Source: Acanthosepion esculentum
Lineage: Eukaryota; Mollusca; Cephalopoda; Sepiida; Sepiidae
DNA length: 64,000 nucleotides
Assembly (NCBI GenBank): GCA_964036315.1
Contig: OZ038517.1
Coordinates: 51,414,955-51,478,954 of the forward strand
Direction: 5' to 3'
Shown here in pieces: positions 10,301 to 21,420 of the stretch; the first letter of the stretch is position 1, and each line of letters starts with the position of its first letter. The notes under the pieces were generated by a model. The model was not told the origin of the DNA. It saw only the letters and a list, made by a program, of their open reading frames with translations, and made no database searches. The translations under genes and the position numbers were made by a program.

Positions 10301-12795
10301 GAGACGAGAGAGAAGAGAAAGGAAAGAGACGAGGGAAGAAGGAAAGAATTGAAGGTAAAAGCAGTGAGACGAGAGAGAAAAGAGAAAGGAAAGATACCAG
10401 GGAAAAAGGAAAGAAGAGAAGGATAAAAGAGAGACGAGAGAGAAGAGAAAGTAAAGAGACGAGGGAAAAGGGAAAGAAGAGAAGGTAAAAGTAGTGAGAC
10501 GAGAGAGAAAAGAGAAAGGAAAGAGATGAGAGAAGAAGGAAAGAAGAGAAGGATAAAAGAAGAGAGACGAGAGAGAAGAGAAAGTAAAGAGACGAGGGAA
10601 AAGGGAAAGAAGAGAAGGTAAAAGTAGTGAGACGAGAGAGAAAAGAGAAAGGAAAGAGATGAGGGAAGAAGGAAAGAAGAGAAGGATAAATGTAGTGAGA
10701 CGAGAGAGAAGAGAAAGGAATGAGACGAGGGAAGAAGGAAAGAAGAGAAGGATAAAAGAAGAGAGACGAGAGAGAAGAGAAAGGAAAGAGACGAGGGAAG
10801 AAGGAAAGAAGAGAAGGATAAAAGAAGAGAGACGAGAGAGAAGAGAAAGGAAAGAGACGAGGGAAGAAGGAAAGAAGAGAAGGTAAAAGCAGTGAGACGA
10901 GAGAGAAAAGAGATAGGAAAGAGATGAGAGAAGAAGGAAAGAAGAGAAGGATAAAAGAGAGACGAGAGAGAAGAGAAAGTAAAGAGACGAGGGAAAAGGG
11001 AAAGAAGAGAAGGTAAAAGTAGTGAGACGAGAGAGAAAAGAGAAAGGAAAGAGATGAGGGAAGAAGGAAAGAAGAGAAGGATAAAAGTAGTGAGACGAGA
11101 GAGAAGAGAAAGGAAAGAGACGAGGGAAGAAGGAAAGAAGAGAAGGATAAAAGAAGAGAGACGAGAGAGAAGAGAAAGGAAAGAGACGAGGGAAGAAGGA
11201 AAGAAGAGAAGGTAAAAGCAGTGAGACGAGAGTGAAAAGAGAATGGAAAGATACGAGGGAAAAAGGAAAGAAGAGAAGGATAAAAGAGAGACGAGAGAGA
11301 AGAGAAATTAAAGAGACGAGGGAAAAGGGAAAGAAGAGAAGGTAAAAGTAGTGAGACGAGAGAGAAAAGAGAAAGGAAAGAGATGAGAGAAGAAAGAAAG
11401 AAGAGAAGGATAAAAGAAGAGAGACGAGAGAGAAGAGAAAGTAAAGAGACGAGGGAAAAGGGAAAGAAGAGAAGGTAAAAGTAGTGAGACGAGAGAGAAA
11501 AGAGAAAGGAAAGAGATGAGAGAAGAAGGAAAGAAGAGAAGGATAAAAGAAGAGAGACGAGAGAGAAGAGAAAGTAAAGAGACGAGGGAAAAGGGAAAGA
11601 AGAGAAGGTAAAAGTAGTGAGACGAGAGAGAAATGAAATGAAAGAGACGAGGGGAAAAGGAAAGAAGAGAAGGGAAAAGCAGTGAGACGAGAGAGAAAAG
11701 AGAAAGGAAAGTGACGAGGGGAAAAGGAAAGAAGAGAAGGTAAAAGTAGTGAGGCGAGAGAGAAAAGAAAAAGGAAAGAGATGAGGGAAGAAGGAAAGAA
11801 GAGAAGGATAAAAGAAGAGAGACGAGAGAGAAGAGAAAGGAAAGAGACGAGGGAAGAAGGAAAGAAGAGAAGGTAAAAGCAGTGAGACGAGAGAGAAAAG
11901 AAAAAGGAAAGAGATGGTGAAAGAAGAGAAAGAAAAAAGAATAGTGAATAAAAGAAAGAAAACTGTAAAAAAGGACAGATTGACAAGAGAGAAGTGAGAC
12001 GAGAGAGAAGAGGAAGGAAAGAGACGAGGGAGAAAGGAAAGAAGAGAAGGTAAAAGTAGTGAGACCTGAGAGAAAAGGGAAAGGAAAGAGATGAAGGAAG
12101 AAGAAAAGAAGAGAAAGATAAAAGAGAGACGAGAGAGAAGAGAAAGGAAAGAGATGAGGGAAGAAGGAAAGAAGAGAAGGATAAAAGAAGAGAGACGAGA
12201 GAGGAGAGAAAGGAAAGAGACGAGGGAAGAAGGAAAGAAGAGAAGGTAAAAGTAGTGAGACGAGAGAAGAAAGAGAAAGGAAAGATACGAGGGAAGAAGG
12301 AAAGAAGAGAAGTAAAAGTAGTGAGAGAAGAGAGAAAAGAGAAAGGAAAGAGATGAGGGAAGAAGGAAAGAAGAGAAGGATAAAAGAAGATAGACGAGAG
12401 AGAAGAGAAAGGAAAGAGACGAGGGAATAAGGAAAGAGGAGAAAGTAAAAGTAGTGAGACGAGAGAAGAAAGAGAAAGGAAAGAGATGAGGGAAGAAGGA
12501 AAGAAGAGAAGGATAAGAGAATTGAGACGAGAGAGGAGAAGTGAAAGGAAAGAGATGGTGAAAGAAGGAAAGAAGAGAAAGAAAAAAAAATAGTGAATAA
12601 AAGAAAGAAAACTGTAAAAAAGGACAGATTGACAAGAGAGAAGGGAAGACGAGAAAAATTGAGAAGAGATTTATAAAAGAGACGAAAAGGAAAAAAGAAG
12701 GAACGACCAAGGAAAAAGGTTGGGCAGAGGCGGGACAGTTCAGTAAGACAACAACTAAAACTAGAAATATCAGAGACAGAAAGAAAAAAAACAAA
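7378..12795. repeat. 5.4-kb polypurine minisatellite, 66-bp unit with higher-order repeats
   Basis: The plus strand is about 95 percent purine. The base unit is 66 bp (for example GAGACGAGAGAGAAGAGAAA at 9113, 9179 and 9245) with one-base-shorter variants. Blocks of five units recur at 329 bp: the word AAAAGCAGTG is at 7982 and 8311, and at 10028 and 10357. Another block repeats at 462 bp (8311 to 8773). As 66 is a multiple of three and the unit lacks stops on the minus strand, frames of 1815 and 1536 codons stay open with a 22-residue period rich in F, L and S; these are repeat by-products. The 3' edge contains a duplicated divergent unit (about 11910-11995 and 12555-12645). Confidence 0.95.
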
Positions 12796-13078
12796 AAAAA
12801 AACAAATATAAAGTTGTTTCGTAATTATCAGGTCATTTCCCCAAATGATCAATTGAGATTAAAGAGGCTTGTGTGTGCGTCGAAGCGTCTATGTGAAATG
12901 ATTGGACGATCACGTTATTAAGCTTCATGAATATTCATTATGCACTGACCTGGCTCTCAAAGCTACCATCATCCTAAATCAAGCCACGTGAACGATTAGT
13001 CGTAGACAGAGACAAACGATTTATTGTCCTTGAGCAAACGCATACATCCAATTCCTAGACCCTATTAGTTGCCAAGCC
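12796..13078. other. No feature seen
   Basis: Ordinary base composition, no open frame of note, no recognised repeat. Confidence 0.5.
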
Positions 13079-13101
13079 TATATATATATATATATATATA
13101 T
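13079..13101. repeat. (TA)n microsatellite
   Basis: Short TA run joined directly to a Penelope-like fragment. Confidence 0.9.
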
Positions 13102-13103
13102 AC

Positions 13104-13260
13104 ATATTGTGTACATTTCGGCATCAATCTTTCGTTAAAGCATGTTTCATTAAATAATATAGACAAGTTTTGTCTATTTATTTTAAGTAAGTTCCTTTCG
13201 TATTGTCTGATAAACTTAATCACTATCATTGAAAGAGCTATGATGCGTTTTTCGCTTCCT
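13104..13260 (-). pseudogene. Penelope-like element, N-terminal fragment (left arm)
   Basis: The minus strand reads VIKFIRQYERNLLKINRQ, NLSILFNETCFNERLMPK. The pattern (paired basic helix, then L-FN--C-----LMPK) resembles the region ahead of the reverse transcriptase in Penelope-like elements, where a run such as RCRDSGIIPK is common. It ends at a TA run. The match is by pattern only and the family call is tentative. It is the left arm of an inverted pair. Confidence 0.5.
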
Positions 13261-13542
13261 TGGCTCGTAAATAGGAGTTTGCCGTTACTTTGAGCATATT
13301 CAAACAGCAAGGGCGGGCCATTATTGCGGTTCCGTATATGTGTTGTTTGATTTATTAAAATTGTCATCTTTGATAATGGCTTATGTAAGCTGAAAGCTTA
13401 GATTGGATTCAAACATGTGTCAATATGGTGTTTTTTTCCTTTCGTCTTTCAAGGATAAGGTGATTAAGCTTATCAGACAATACGAAAGGAACTTACTTAA
13501 AATAAATAGACAAAACTTTTCTATATTATTTAATGAAACATG
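13141..13542. repeat. 84-bp inverted repeat
   Basis: Arms 13141-13224 and 13460-13542 are reverse complements with about three mismatches, separated by 235 bases. Both outer ends abut TA repeats. Inverted partial copies are common in Penelope-like insertions. Confidence 0.9.
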
Positions 13543-13543
13543 C

Positions 13544-13548
<5 letters not shown>
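13444..13548 (+). pseudogene. Penelope-like element, N-terminal fragment (right arm)
   Basis: The plus strand reads KDKVIKLIRQYERNLLKI, NRQNFSILFNETC, the same peptide as the minus-strand copy 235 bases to the left. It too ends in a TA array. A motif AATGGCTTATGTAAGCTGA with AAGCTTAGAT lies 70 bases upstream (13375-13405), as in the candidate Penelope terminal repeats at 58.9 kb. Confidence 0.5.
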
Positions 13549-13619
<71 letters not shown>

Positions 13620-13635
13620 AGATAGATAGATAGAT
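13543..13635. repeat. Compound microsatellite (TA)n(GA)n(GATA)n
   Basis: A TA array, a GA run from about 13597 and GATA units from about 13618 follow one another without spacer. Confidence 0.95.
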
Positions 13636-13964
13636 ATAGTTATTGTGTAATATTTTAATACCTATGCTCGGTCGGCGTGAAAAAAAAAACAGGATAATAC
13701 AATTTAAAAACAAAAATATATTTGACAAACTCATATCACGGGGAAGAATTCAATAAAAAAGAAAAGACTAAAAACATCCGTGTTCAAAAATAATCAATCA
13801 GCACTGCAATGCTTAGTCAAAATACAAAAAAAAAAACACCGACCAAGTAAATTAAGTAAAAATATAAAAGTGGCTCAATATACTACATAGAGCAATATCT
13901 AAACAAAAAACTTAGTGAGCCAGAAAGAAACTGGTCCCTAATTACAAGAGGATCCTATTAAAAA

Positions 13965-15590
13965 TACAGTGTGTGTGTGTGTGGGGGGGGAGGAAACAAA
14001 TATTCGTACACATACAAATCTTTAATTTATTGCATTTCCAACAAATGAAGAAACATACTTTTCATATAATTAACTGTAAACAGATGCATAATAACTAAAT
14101 ATGCATAGAAAACAGAAAAAATGATTTAATAGAAATAAATCCCATTTATTCATTTTAATGCGTGAAAAAAGTATTCGTACAACGCAAATTTCAGATTTTA
14201 AAACTTCCTTTTTAAAAATTCTTTTACTACTCCAGATTATTCAAGTGATATATTCTAGAATGTTCCAATAATGTTAACAAAATACACCAACCGACATGAA
14301 AGAAATCTTTAATGATATTAGACCATATGGTATCCTACAATTTCTTAAAGAAATCAAACTGTATTCCAAAATATAACTTCAACAAAACTATAACACATAT
14401 CACCACTTCTAGTAATTATGTCCACACAAACATGTAAATGCACAAAACTGAGTATTATCTACCATGTATTCAATTGTGAAAGCAGAATAACATCTATCAT
14501 ATTTATATTACTTCAAATCTCCCAACAAAATTAAATTTTGTTCTTAAATGACTCATAAAGGAATCAATATGATGTTAAACAAAATCAACCAACCCTTTTC
14601 ACCATATGGCAGAATTCCCTGCACTTTCTAAGATTCAAAAGGTTTTTCCAGATAATATACACATATCATTGAAAAATGTCCGTTCTTTCCCGCATATACA
14701 TTTACATGGATTATCTTTTATAAATAATGGACTCTAAATTCTATAAATATGAAAACAAGAAAAAATAAAAGATCCCCCCTCCCTGAAATTCACCACAGAG
14801 TTGGGGGGGAGTATTTGTACAGTGCAAATTTCAGATTTTAAAACTTTTAAATTGCTTTAATACTCTAGATTATTCAAGTGATATATTCTAGAATGTTCCA
14901 ATAATGTTGTGTTTAGCCCCAAAACTACAAACAGAACATTCTGTAATTGATATTTGTGCAAGGTTATCATCATGGCAAGAGGTAAAGAATTGACAAATTT
15001 GATTTTTGAGCTCTGGAAAGAAGGTAAAAATTACAGGAAAATCTCAGACAACCTGAATATTATATTTACAACCATTAATTAATTCCTTGCAAGGTATAAA
15101 AAAAAGACTCAAAACTGTTGAAAACCAAAAAACAACAGGTGCTCCACGGAAGATTTCTTCAAGATCTTCGAGGAAATTAATTCGTCAAATTAAAGAAAAT
15201 CCAATGGTTACCCGTCAAGCGTTTCAGATTGATTTGATTTCATCAGGAATCTGTTTCACTAAATGGACAATAAACAATGAAATTCATAGGAACAATCTAA
15301 AGTCACGATTCACTCGGAAAATTGCTACTGAAAAAACACAGAGATTCGAGGTTGAAATTCATTCGTGAACAGAAGGATAAGGAAAAGAGGATTATGGACA
15401 GAAGAAGCCAACACTGAGATGTTTGGACATAATTCTAGAAATCATGTATGGAGGAATGATGGCGATGCCTTCAAAAAAACAAAAAACAAAAAAAACATAG
15501 TATCAAGATCAAAATTTGGCGGTGGCAGCATCACGGTTTAGGGATGTATTTCTGCAAAAGGTACTGACAACATATCAGTAAGAGATGGCA
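13965..15590 (+). mobile_element. Tc1-like transposon relic (copy 1)
   Basis: The left part contains GGAAACAAATATTCGTACAC (from about 13992), the terminal sequence also found at the start of copy 2, and the word GTATTCGTACAACGCAAATT. A broken transposase gene follows. A segment with the words TTCAAGTGATATATTCTAGA is duplicated (near 14246 and 14878), giving about 635 bp of extra sequence ahead of the gene. Confidence 0.75.
14972..15590 (+). pseudogene. Tc1-like transposase, N-terminal and central parts, frameshifted
   Basis: Starts MARGKELTNLIFELWKEG, a Tc1 helix-turn-helix, followed by RKISDNLNI. After a stop it continues KRLKTVENQKTTGAPRKISS and NPMVTRQAFQIDL (second helix-turn-helix, normally NP--T----). 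Remains of REQKD, WTDEANIEMFGHN, and KFGGGSIMVWGC can be read in shifting frames near 15360-15560. The first catalytic aspartate region is frameshifted and the second and third catalytic residues are absent. The gene is clearly dead. Confidence 0.8.
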
Positions 15591-15672
15591 AGAGAAATTA
15601 CACAGTTTATCAAAATCTCAGACAACCTGAATATTAATAGGATCTACTTGGATTACGGATTTTTACCTCTGT

Positions 15673-15677
<5 letters not shown>

Positions 15678-15741
<64 letters not shown>
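15678..15741. repeat. Compound microsatellite (TA)n(GA)n
   Basis: TA array to about 15713, then GA array up to the next Tc1 end. Confidence 0.95.
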
Positions 15742-15744
<3 letters not shown>

Positions 15745-16225
15745 AGTGGGGGGAAACAAATATTCGTACACATACAAATCTTTAATTTATTGTATTTCTA
15801 ACAAATGAATAAACATACTTTTCATATAATTAACTGGACACAGATGCATAATAACTAAATATGCATAGAAAACAGAAAAAATGATTTAATAGAAATAAAT
15901 CCTATTTTTCATTTTTAATGGGTGAAAAAAGTATTCGTACAATGCAAATTTCAATTTAATACTCCAGATTATTCAAGTGGAATATTCGAGAATGTTCCAA
16001 TAATGTTATCAGTAGTTATTTTTAGCCTAAAAATACAAACAAAACATTCTGTAATTGATATCCATACATGAAGGTTTTCATCATATCAAGAGGAAAAGAA
16101 TTGACAAATTCGCAAAAAGTACAGATTATTAAGCTCTGGAAAGAAGGTAGAATTGACAGGAAAATCTCAGACAACCTGAATATTCTATCTACTGCCATTA
16201 GTTCATTCAATGGAAGATAGAAAAA
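15742..16225 (+). mobile_element. Tc1-like transposon relic (copy 2)
   Basis: Begins CAGTGGGGGGAAACAAATAT, a complete Tc1-type terminal end, and shares 200 bp with copy 1. Its gene keeps only the first helix-turn-helix (SRGKELTNSQKVQIIKLWKE, near 16083) before a stop. A 3' end was not found. Confidence 0.8.
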
Positions 16226-17050
16226 AAATTCATTTTATTAATTTTTATTTAATTTTTCCAGCGTTCTCACATTTTTCCGTTTAGTGAGAGTGACAGAGTA
16301 CAACAACTTCATATTGTCCATTGTCCCAAGTGTTTTCGCCACTTCCTTCCACCATTTTCAAACCCTCCCACCATCAACCTCATCTTGTTTAACAATGGGA
16401 GCGGCGTGCTGAAAGTATTGAAAAAAAATAGAAAGTCACTCATTCGAATTCCAGCCATGCCCAACACACGATGCCTCGGAATTAAGGTTTCTGCTCGTAT
16501 CCAAAAACGAAAACAAATAATACAGTCAAAACACGAAAAGAAACGAACAACAGTAAAACAAAACCCCCTTGAAATTGTCTAAGGAAGAGTGTCTGAAAGC
16601 GCTTGGGGCAATGGACGGTATATACAGTTTTTCTCTTGACACACTCCCAGCAAAATTTCATTAAATACGACAAACAAGGTACTGCGATTAAGCTTTTCAC
16701 TTAATCTTTCTTGTGTTTGTATCAGTATTTTCCTTTCCTGACAGAAATCGTCCAAATGTTCTACATATCCGAACGCTTTCGGCTATTCGTTTAGCTATTA
16801 CACTTGTTGAAATTACAAATATAATCGCCTCATCCACATGTAAAAAAAAGAATAAAAGTAATGGAATCCCTGATAATAAAAAAATTAAAAATCCTACACT
16901 GAATAACATTATCTATGAACACGGCCACAATGTGCTAACAGTGTTTGGAAATAAAACATCCCTGTAACAAAACATACATTTTTCAGTAAAAAAAAAAATA
17001 CATTCAGTTAAAAATTAAAACAATAAAAATCACCCTTTTTAATGCCAAAA
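16226..17050. other. No gene recognised
   Basis: Several open frames of 62-84 codons on both strands (16385-16967) have no motif I recognise and overlap each other. Sequence is not obviously repetitive here. Nothing supports coding. Confidence 0.5.
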
Positions 17051-17051
17051 T

Positions 17052-17262
17052 GGTTTAGTGATACAAGTTTTATTAATTAACCCATAGATGGGGGAAAGAG
17101 ACGAATTCATACTTTTCCCAAAGGTATTTGCAGGTAAGTGAACTTAAGGAGAGATAATTATTGTTTAGTGATACAAGTTTTATTAATTAACCCATAGCTG
17201 GGGGGAAAGAAGCGGATTCGTACCTTTCCCCTGTGTATGCGCGCCTGAGTGTTATTCTTCTT
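17052..17262. repeat. Tandem 110-bp repeat of a SINE-like body
   Basis: TTTAGTGATACAAGTTTTAT followed by TAATTAACCCATAG occurs at about 17053 and 17163. The CCCATAGCTGGGG...TTTCCC words also appear in the SINE copies at 25.9-26.4 kb and 46.9 kb (CTATGGGTAAAT). Confidence 0.75.
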
Positions 17263-17543
17263 TTTTACAGTGAAAGGCCCGGGAGCCACTCGTGGTGAAG
17301 GGTTACAGAGTAAGAAACACTGGTTATGCGGCTTTGTGTAAAACAACTGTTAAACCTAGACAGGTTAAGATTGTAGAGATTGGGAAAATATCCTCTTGGT
17401 CGTCAGTTCCACAGAGCAGTGGTTACCGACAAGAAGCTGCTCGAATGGAACTTACATCACACCAATAAGTAAACGGCGGTAAAGAGGGTGGTGTCACTAC
17501 AGTGCGTGTGTTAGGCGGGTATAGCCGTGGAACTAAAAAATGT
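17262..17543 (-). pseudogene. LINE 3' end, left of the Tc1 insertion
   Basis: On the minus strand this carries the end of a Jockey/CR1-like reverse transcriptase (TTALWN, RPRGYFPNLYNLNLSRF) and the typical 3' end GAGTGGCTCCCGGGCCTTT. Its upstream part (17478-17543) matches, in reverse, the LINE at 62.9 kb (GGCGGGT-TTAGCCGTG). The same LINE continues at 19337 on the far side of the Tc1 element. Confidence 0.8.
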
Positions 17544-17544
17544 A

Positions 17545-19336
17545 CAGTGGCCTAAGAAAAGGTTTTTAGCCAGGAGAAATAAACTACATCCAATTTCAAA
17601 ATTTAATTACGTAATCCCAACTCAACATAAACTAGTATTTGGAACTAGTATAGAGTAGGCCCTCCATTTGCTAGTTTCGGTGCTTGTATTCGATTTTTCA
17701 TGGATTTGATCCAGTTATCAACAATCGTCTGATTCATACTTTGCCACTGCTTTAGCAATGTTAAGGCTTGCCATTGACGTGATTTTGGTTGCACGCTCTC
17801 GAAGTTTTCGGTCAAGGTGCTCCCAAACGTGCTCTATTGGACTTATGTCAGGACTTTGGGTTACCCATGCACTGACTCGATTCCTTGCAATTCTTTCGAT
17901 CGTATGACATGGCACTCCCTCTTCTTGAAAAAAAGTAGACATTCTTGTCAATTTGATTTGTTTCAAACAGTGAGAGTCACCCTTTCTCTAATATTTGACA
18001 GTATTTTGGACCATTCAACCGCTCGTCAACAAGAATCAGCTCAGATTTCCCTCCAGACAAGACAGCGCCCCCGCCATTACTCTAATCCCTTCATGTTTCA
18101 CGATCGCCTGCAGACATCCAGTGTTCCAAGTCTCATTCTGATTTCTCAAAACATAAACCTGTCTCGAATTCGAATATTGGTATAATTTACGTTCATCTAA
18201 CCAAATTACACACTGCCAAAAGTCATAATCTTTGCTCTCGAATTTTCTCGCCCAGTCCATATGCCTGTTCCTGTTAATCTCTGAAATCAAGGGCTTCTTT
18301 CTTGCAACTCTTCTTTGATAACCTAGCAGACTCTTTTTCACCACATATGACAACATTTCTATGCTGGTGGCGACATCTTTGATGCTCTGGCGACAGTTTC
18401 TGATGACTTCCTTCTTCAGCGCCCTTTTCGTTCGCTCAGACACGATGATTAGTCTTCCTGAACATTGTTCCACATGACAATGGCCTTCTTCATTAAATTT
18501 CTTGACAATATTATTTACCGTTTTATGATTAGCCTGGAAAAACCTAGCAATTTCTCTATTTGACTTGCCACACTGATGCCATCCTATTATTTGCCCTTGT
18601 TGAAATTTACCAATTTCCTTACTTCCACGAACTTTCATTGCAAAATATAAGTCAATTATCGGTCATAGATGAGAGTAGCTTGATAGTAACATGGTATTGT
18701 TGGAGTTTTTGGATACCCAAATTTATAATATTGTTATTAATGTTTATTAACCTGAAATACTTAACAGTGGACAAAATGATATAACTAATTTTTGTGGATA
18801 TTAATTTAAAAAAATGTTTAATTACAAAACAAAATATATATTTTATGAATACTAAAGTATTTGTTCCATATGAATATTGACTTTATTAATATTTTGAAAG
18901 AAGATTCCATAATGTACACAAAATGGGGGTGGGTGGAGTTTTTGGGTACCCTGGTATACTAGTGAGCCAGCCAAAATGAGCTGACTCATTTTATAGTTCA
19001 CCAATAGAAGGCTAACCAATCAGAAGGCTCAAAATATAGTTTAAAAAGGCGGCCATGTTTTTCCTGAATATGCACAGCCAGCCTTTGATATCGAAGACTG
19101 AAGAATTACGGAACAGCTGCTGGTGGTATTGGCGATATAGTCAGATTCAGTAGAGTGTCTGACTTGTGAGTGTTAATCTTTAACGTTGTTTCATTGAACA
19201 GATTACGTACTGCCCTGTATATTCATAGACTATGGTGAACATGGTCAACAAGTATTGTCTGAACAAAAAGAAGAGACATTATTGCACAAAAGCCAAAATT
19301 GCTGTAATCAAGGGTGGCTAAAAACTTAGTCCACTG
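17545..19336 (-). mobile_element. Tc1-type transposon with terminal repeats, inserted in a LINE
   Basis: Left end CAGTGGCCTAAGAAAAGG and right end (reverse complement) CAGTGGACTAAG, both followed by TTTTTAGCCA, are matching terminal inverted repeats. Each is flanked by the dinucleotide TA (17543-17544 and 19337-19338), the Tc1/mariner target duplication. The flanks are two halves of one LINE. The 700 bases between the gene start and the right end are long for a Tc1 and carry a repeated GGAGTTTTTGG-TACCC (about 18697 and 18933), so something may be nested there. Confidence 0.9.
17718..18638 (-). pseudogene. Tc1-type transposase, one frameshift
   Basis: The start MKVRGSKEIGKFQQGQII opens the first helix-turn-helix (NREIARFFQANHKTVNNIV), followed by the linker and second helix-turn-helix (RQSIKDVATSIEMLS). 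WLDERKLYQYSNS is the first catalytic block (D of FSDE). After VMAGALSCLEGNL the frame shifts near 18036, and continues from 17966 back: FFQEEGVPCH is the second block, where the usual Q-DNAP-H aspartate is lost, and SPDISPIEHVWEHLDRK is the third block (DD34D/E type). Total length, about 320 residues, is normal. The missing second aspartate and the frameshift make it inactive. Confidence 0.88.
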
Positions 19337-19640
19337 TATTTCGGCTGAGCACTTTCCATGGAAGTAGCGATAGAGCAGTGAAAGGTTTGTGACCTTTCGC
19401 CCGTGAGAGAGCGGTTGTAGGGCTGAAAATAGTTTGTCACCCCCTAGGACGTGGAGACGCTTTTTGAATCTATCGAAAAGGGGAAAGCGAGGACTGGACA
19501 GCTCCTGCCCACATATGAAAAGAGCAAACTATTTCAGGCTTGATCTGGCTCTTGTGAAGGTAGAGGATAGCAGGGGGAGTCAGATACTTACTGGAGCAGT
19601 ACAAGAATCCCACTACTTTTTTCTGCATCTTTAGCGATGG
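19337..19640 (-). pseudogene. LINE reverse-transcriptase C-terminal region, right of the Tc1 insertion
   Basis: Minus-strand reading in order: KKVVGFLYCSSKYLTPPA, ILYLHKSQIKPE, HMWAGAVQSSL, SLDRF--RLH, and RYFHGKCSAE next to the Tc1 end. This is the late reverse-transcriptase region of the same LINE family as at 62.5 kb. With 17262-17543 it makes one copy split by the Tc1 element. Confidence 0.85.
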
Positions 19641-20014
19641 AGAGTATGTACGTCTTCCATGTGAGGTCTGCGTTGTGTTTGGCTCAATAGTCACGGGACC
19701 TCCCTAACGAAGCCAACGGGAATTGGAACTCTGTTTTCCGATCAACAATTCCGAGCCATTATCTATTACACCAGTGCTTCTCAAACTATCTTATGTGGTG
19801 TAGCGGCAGTTTTTTTTCAGTGTGAGAGGGACCGGCAAGTGAACCTTTCCAATCCTGTTGTAGGCCTCCATGTTTTTAAAAAATATGTTCTATTTCAGAG
19901 CCATTTTGTGGCTATCTGTACTAAACATAAGGACGTGATATTTCATTCATTTTAACTCTAGTCCTCATTGACACAAGTTTTCCCAGTGTGCCAGGGACCG
20001 GTACCATATTTGTG

Positions 20015-20021
<7 letters not shown>
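19640..20021. other. No gene; repeat-derived border
   Basis: Contains TCTCAAACTATCTTATGTGG and CCAGGGACCGG, words typical of hAT-like ends, but no paired terminal repeat was found. Confidence 0.4.

Positions 20022-20078
<57 letters not shown>
20022..20078. repeat. (TA)n microsatellite
   Basis: Pure TA array of about 57 bp. Confidence 0.97.
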
Positions 20079-20084
<6 letters not shown>

Positions 20085-20460
20085 GAGGATGTGTGTCCCT
20101 GTCTGTCTGTGTGATACCTTTTCACTCGTGATCTATCCAACTGAATTTGACCAAACTTGGCACATACATTGTAAAATGTAAGAGATGATTTCTTATCGTA
20201 AAAAATCGATACTTTTATAAAAACCAATAATCGATAAAGCCGATCAAAAATCGATAAATTCAACTTTTCCTCCGATTTCGTTCGAACTCGGTATGTAGAT
20301 GACTTACATCATGACGAGCTCAACGATACCTCATTTTTATTTCTACGCCATTGTGTTTAGTGAAAAACCGCGAAAAACGAAAAATCGATTCCAGCACAAA
20401 TTTTAAAATACAAACTCCCTCAATTTTCAAGCAATCTAATACAATCTTCACTCAATTATA
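20079..20460. repeat. Interspersed repeat, class unknown
   Basis: Starts GTGTCCCTGTCTGTCTGTGT and continues with TGACCAAACTTGGCACATA, a phrase shared by many invertebrate interspersed repeats that begin with TCTGTCTG words. No terminal structure or coding part is visible, so the class is not assigned. Confidence 0.45.
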
Positions 20461-20741
20461 GCCAACAATAAATAGATTTTTTAACTTGATAATTGAGTCC
20501 ACCCATATAGCGAAAACCGTGTAAATAACAAATAGTATCATACGTATTTTTATTCACTGTTTTGTTGTTCATTATATCGTATTCGTTATTTGTATGGCTG
20601 TTGTAACCTAGGGAAGAATAATCACACGAAGGTTGGTAAGGAACGATAAAACTTAAGAGAAGAACAACGCATATAAGATTCGCCAGCGGCGCGTAGATAA
20701 AATAGTCAACTGTTAGAAGAGAGTCAAGTGAATTCCACAAT

Positions 20742-21420
20742 GAATCTCCAACTGCAGGATATCTACCAACCGCCCCACGCGGTAGGATGTGGCACAAGTT
20801 CGAATTTAATGTGGGTATCCGAGCCCGTAGGCTCGTCCAAATATTCCCCATAGATCCCGTATAAAACGGGGTCTGGTAGCTGTCTGCCGAGACGAAAATC
20901 TACCCTTCGACGTAGCCCCGTCTGGATATCCTCTCTGCCCGGAGGCAGAGAGTTTAAGCAGCACAGCTGGAGACGAATCTCCAACTGCAGGATATCTGCC
21001 AACCGCTCCACGCATTCAGATGTAGCACAAGGCCGAGGGTATCCGAGCCCGTAGGCTCGGCCCAAAATTCCTCGTATAAAACGGGGTCGGGTAGCTGTTT
21101 CCCGAGACGAAAATCTACCCTTCGGCGTAGCCCCGTCTGGAGATCCTCTCTGCCCGGAGGCAGAGAGTTTAAGCAGCACAGCTGGAGACGAATCTCCAAC
21201 TGCAGGACATCTACCAACCGCCTCACGTGGACAGATGTGGCACACGGCCGAAATTAATGTGGGGTATTCGAGCTCATAGGCTAGGCCAAAAATCCCCGTA
21301 GACCCCGTATTAAACGCAGTCAGGTAGCTGTTTCCCGAAACGAGACTCTTCCCTTCGACATGGCCTCCTCTGGGGATCCTTTCTGCCGAGACGAATCTCC
21401 AACTGCAACATACAGTATCT
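20742..21420. repeat. Hairpin-chain repeat, three tandem units plus a partial
   Basis: Units start at 20742, 20975, 21190 and (partial) 21394, each with GAATCTCCAACTGCAGGAT (the partial begins GAATCTCCAACTGCAACAT); spacings are 233, 215 and 204 bp. The unit is GC-rich and consists of consecutive short stems. In unit 2: CCGAGCC/GGCTCGG (21043-21060), TCGGG/CCCGA (21087-21105), GACG/CGTC (21106-21137) enclosing CTAC/GTAG, and CTCTCTGC/GCAGAGAG (21146-21167). A 317-codon minus-strand frame runs through the array but its peptide repeats with the DNA unit and matches nothing I know. Confidence 0.85.

Noticed and set aside
7347..12794. Open frame of 1815 codons on the minus strand (and one of 1536 in another frame)
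   Set aside because: Follows from a 66-bp stop-free repeat; two frames are open over the same DNA, composition is F/L/S only, and no domain is present.
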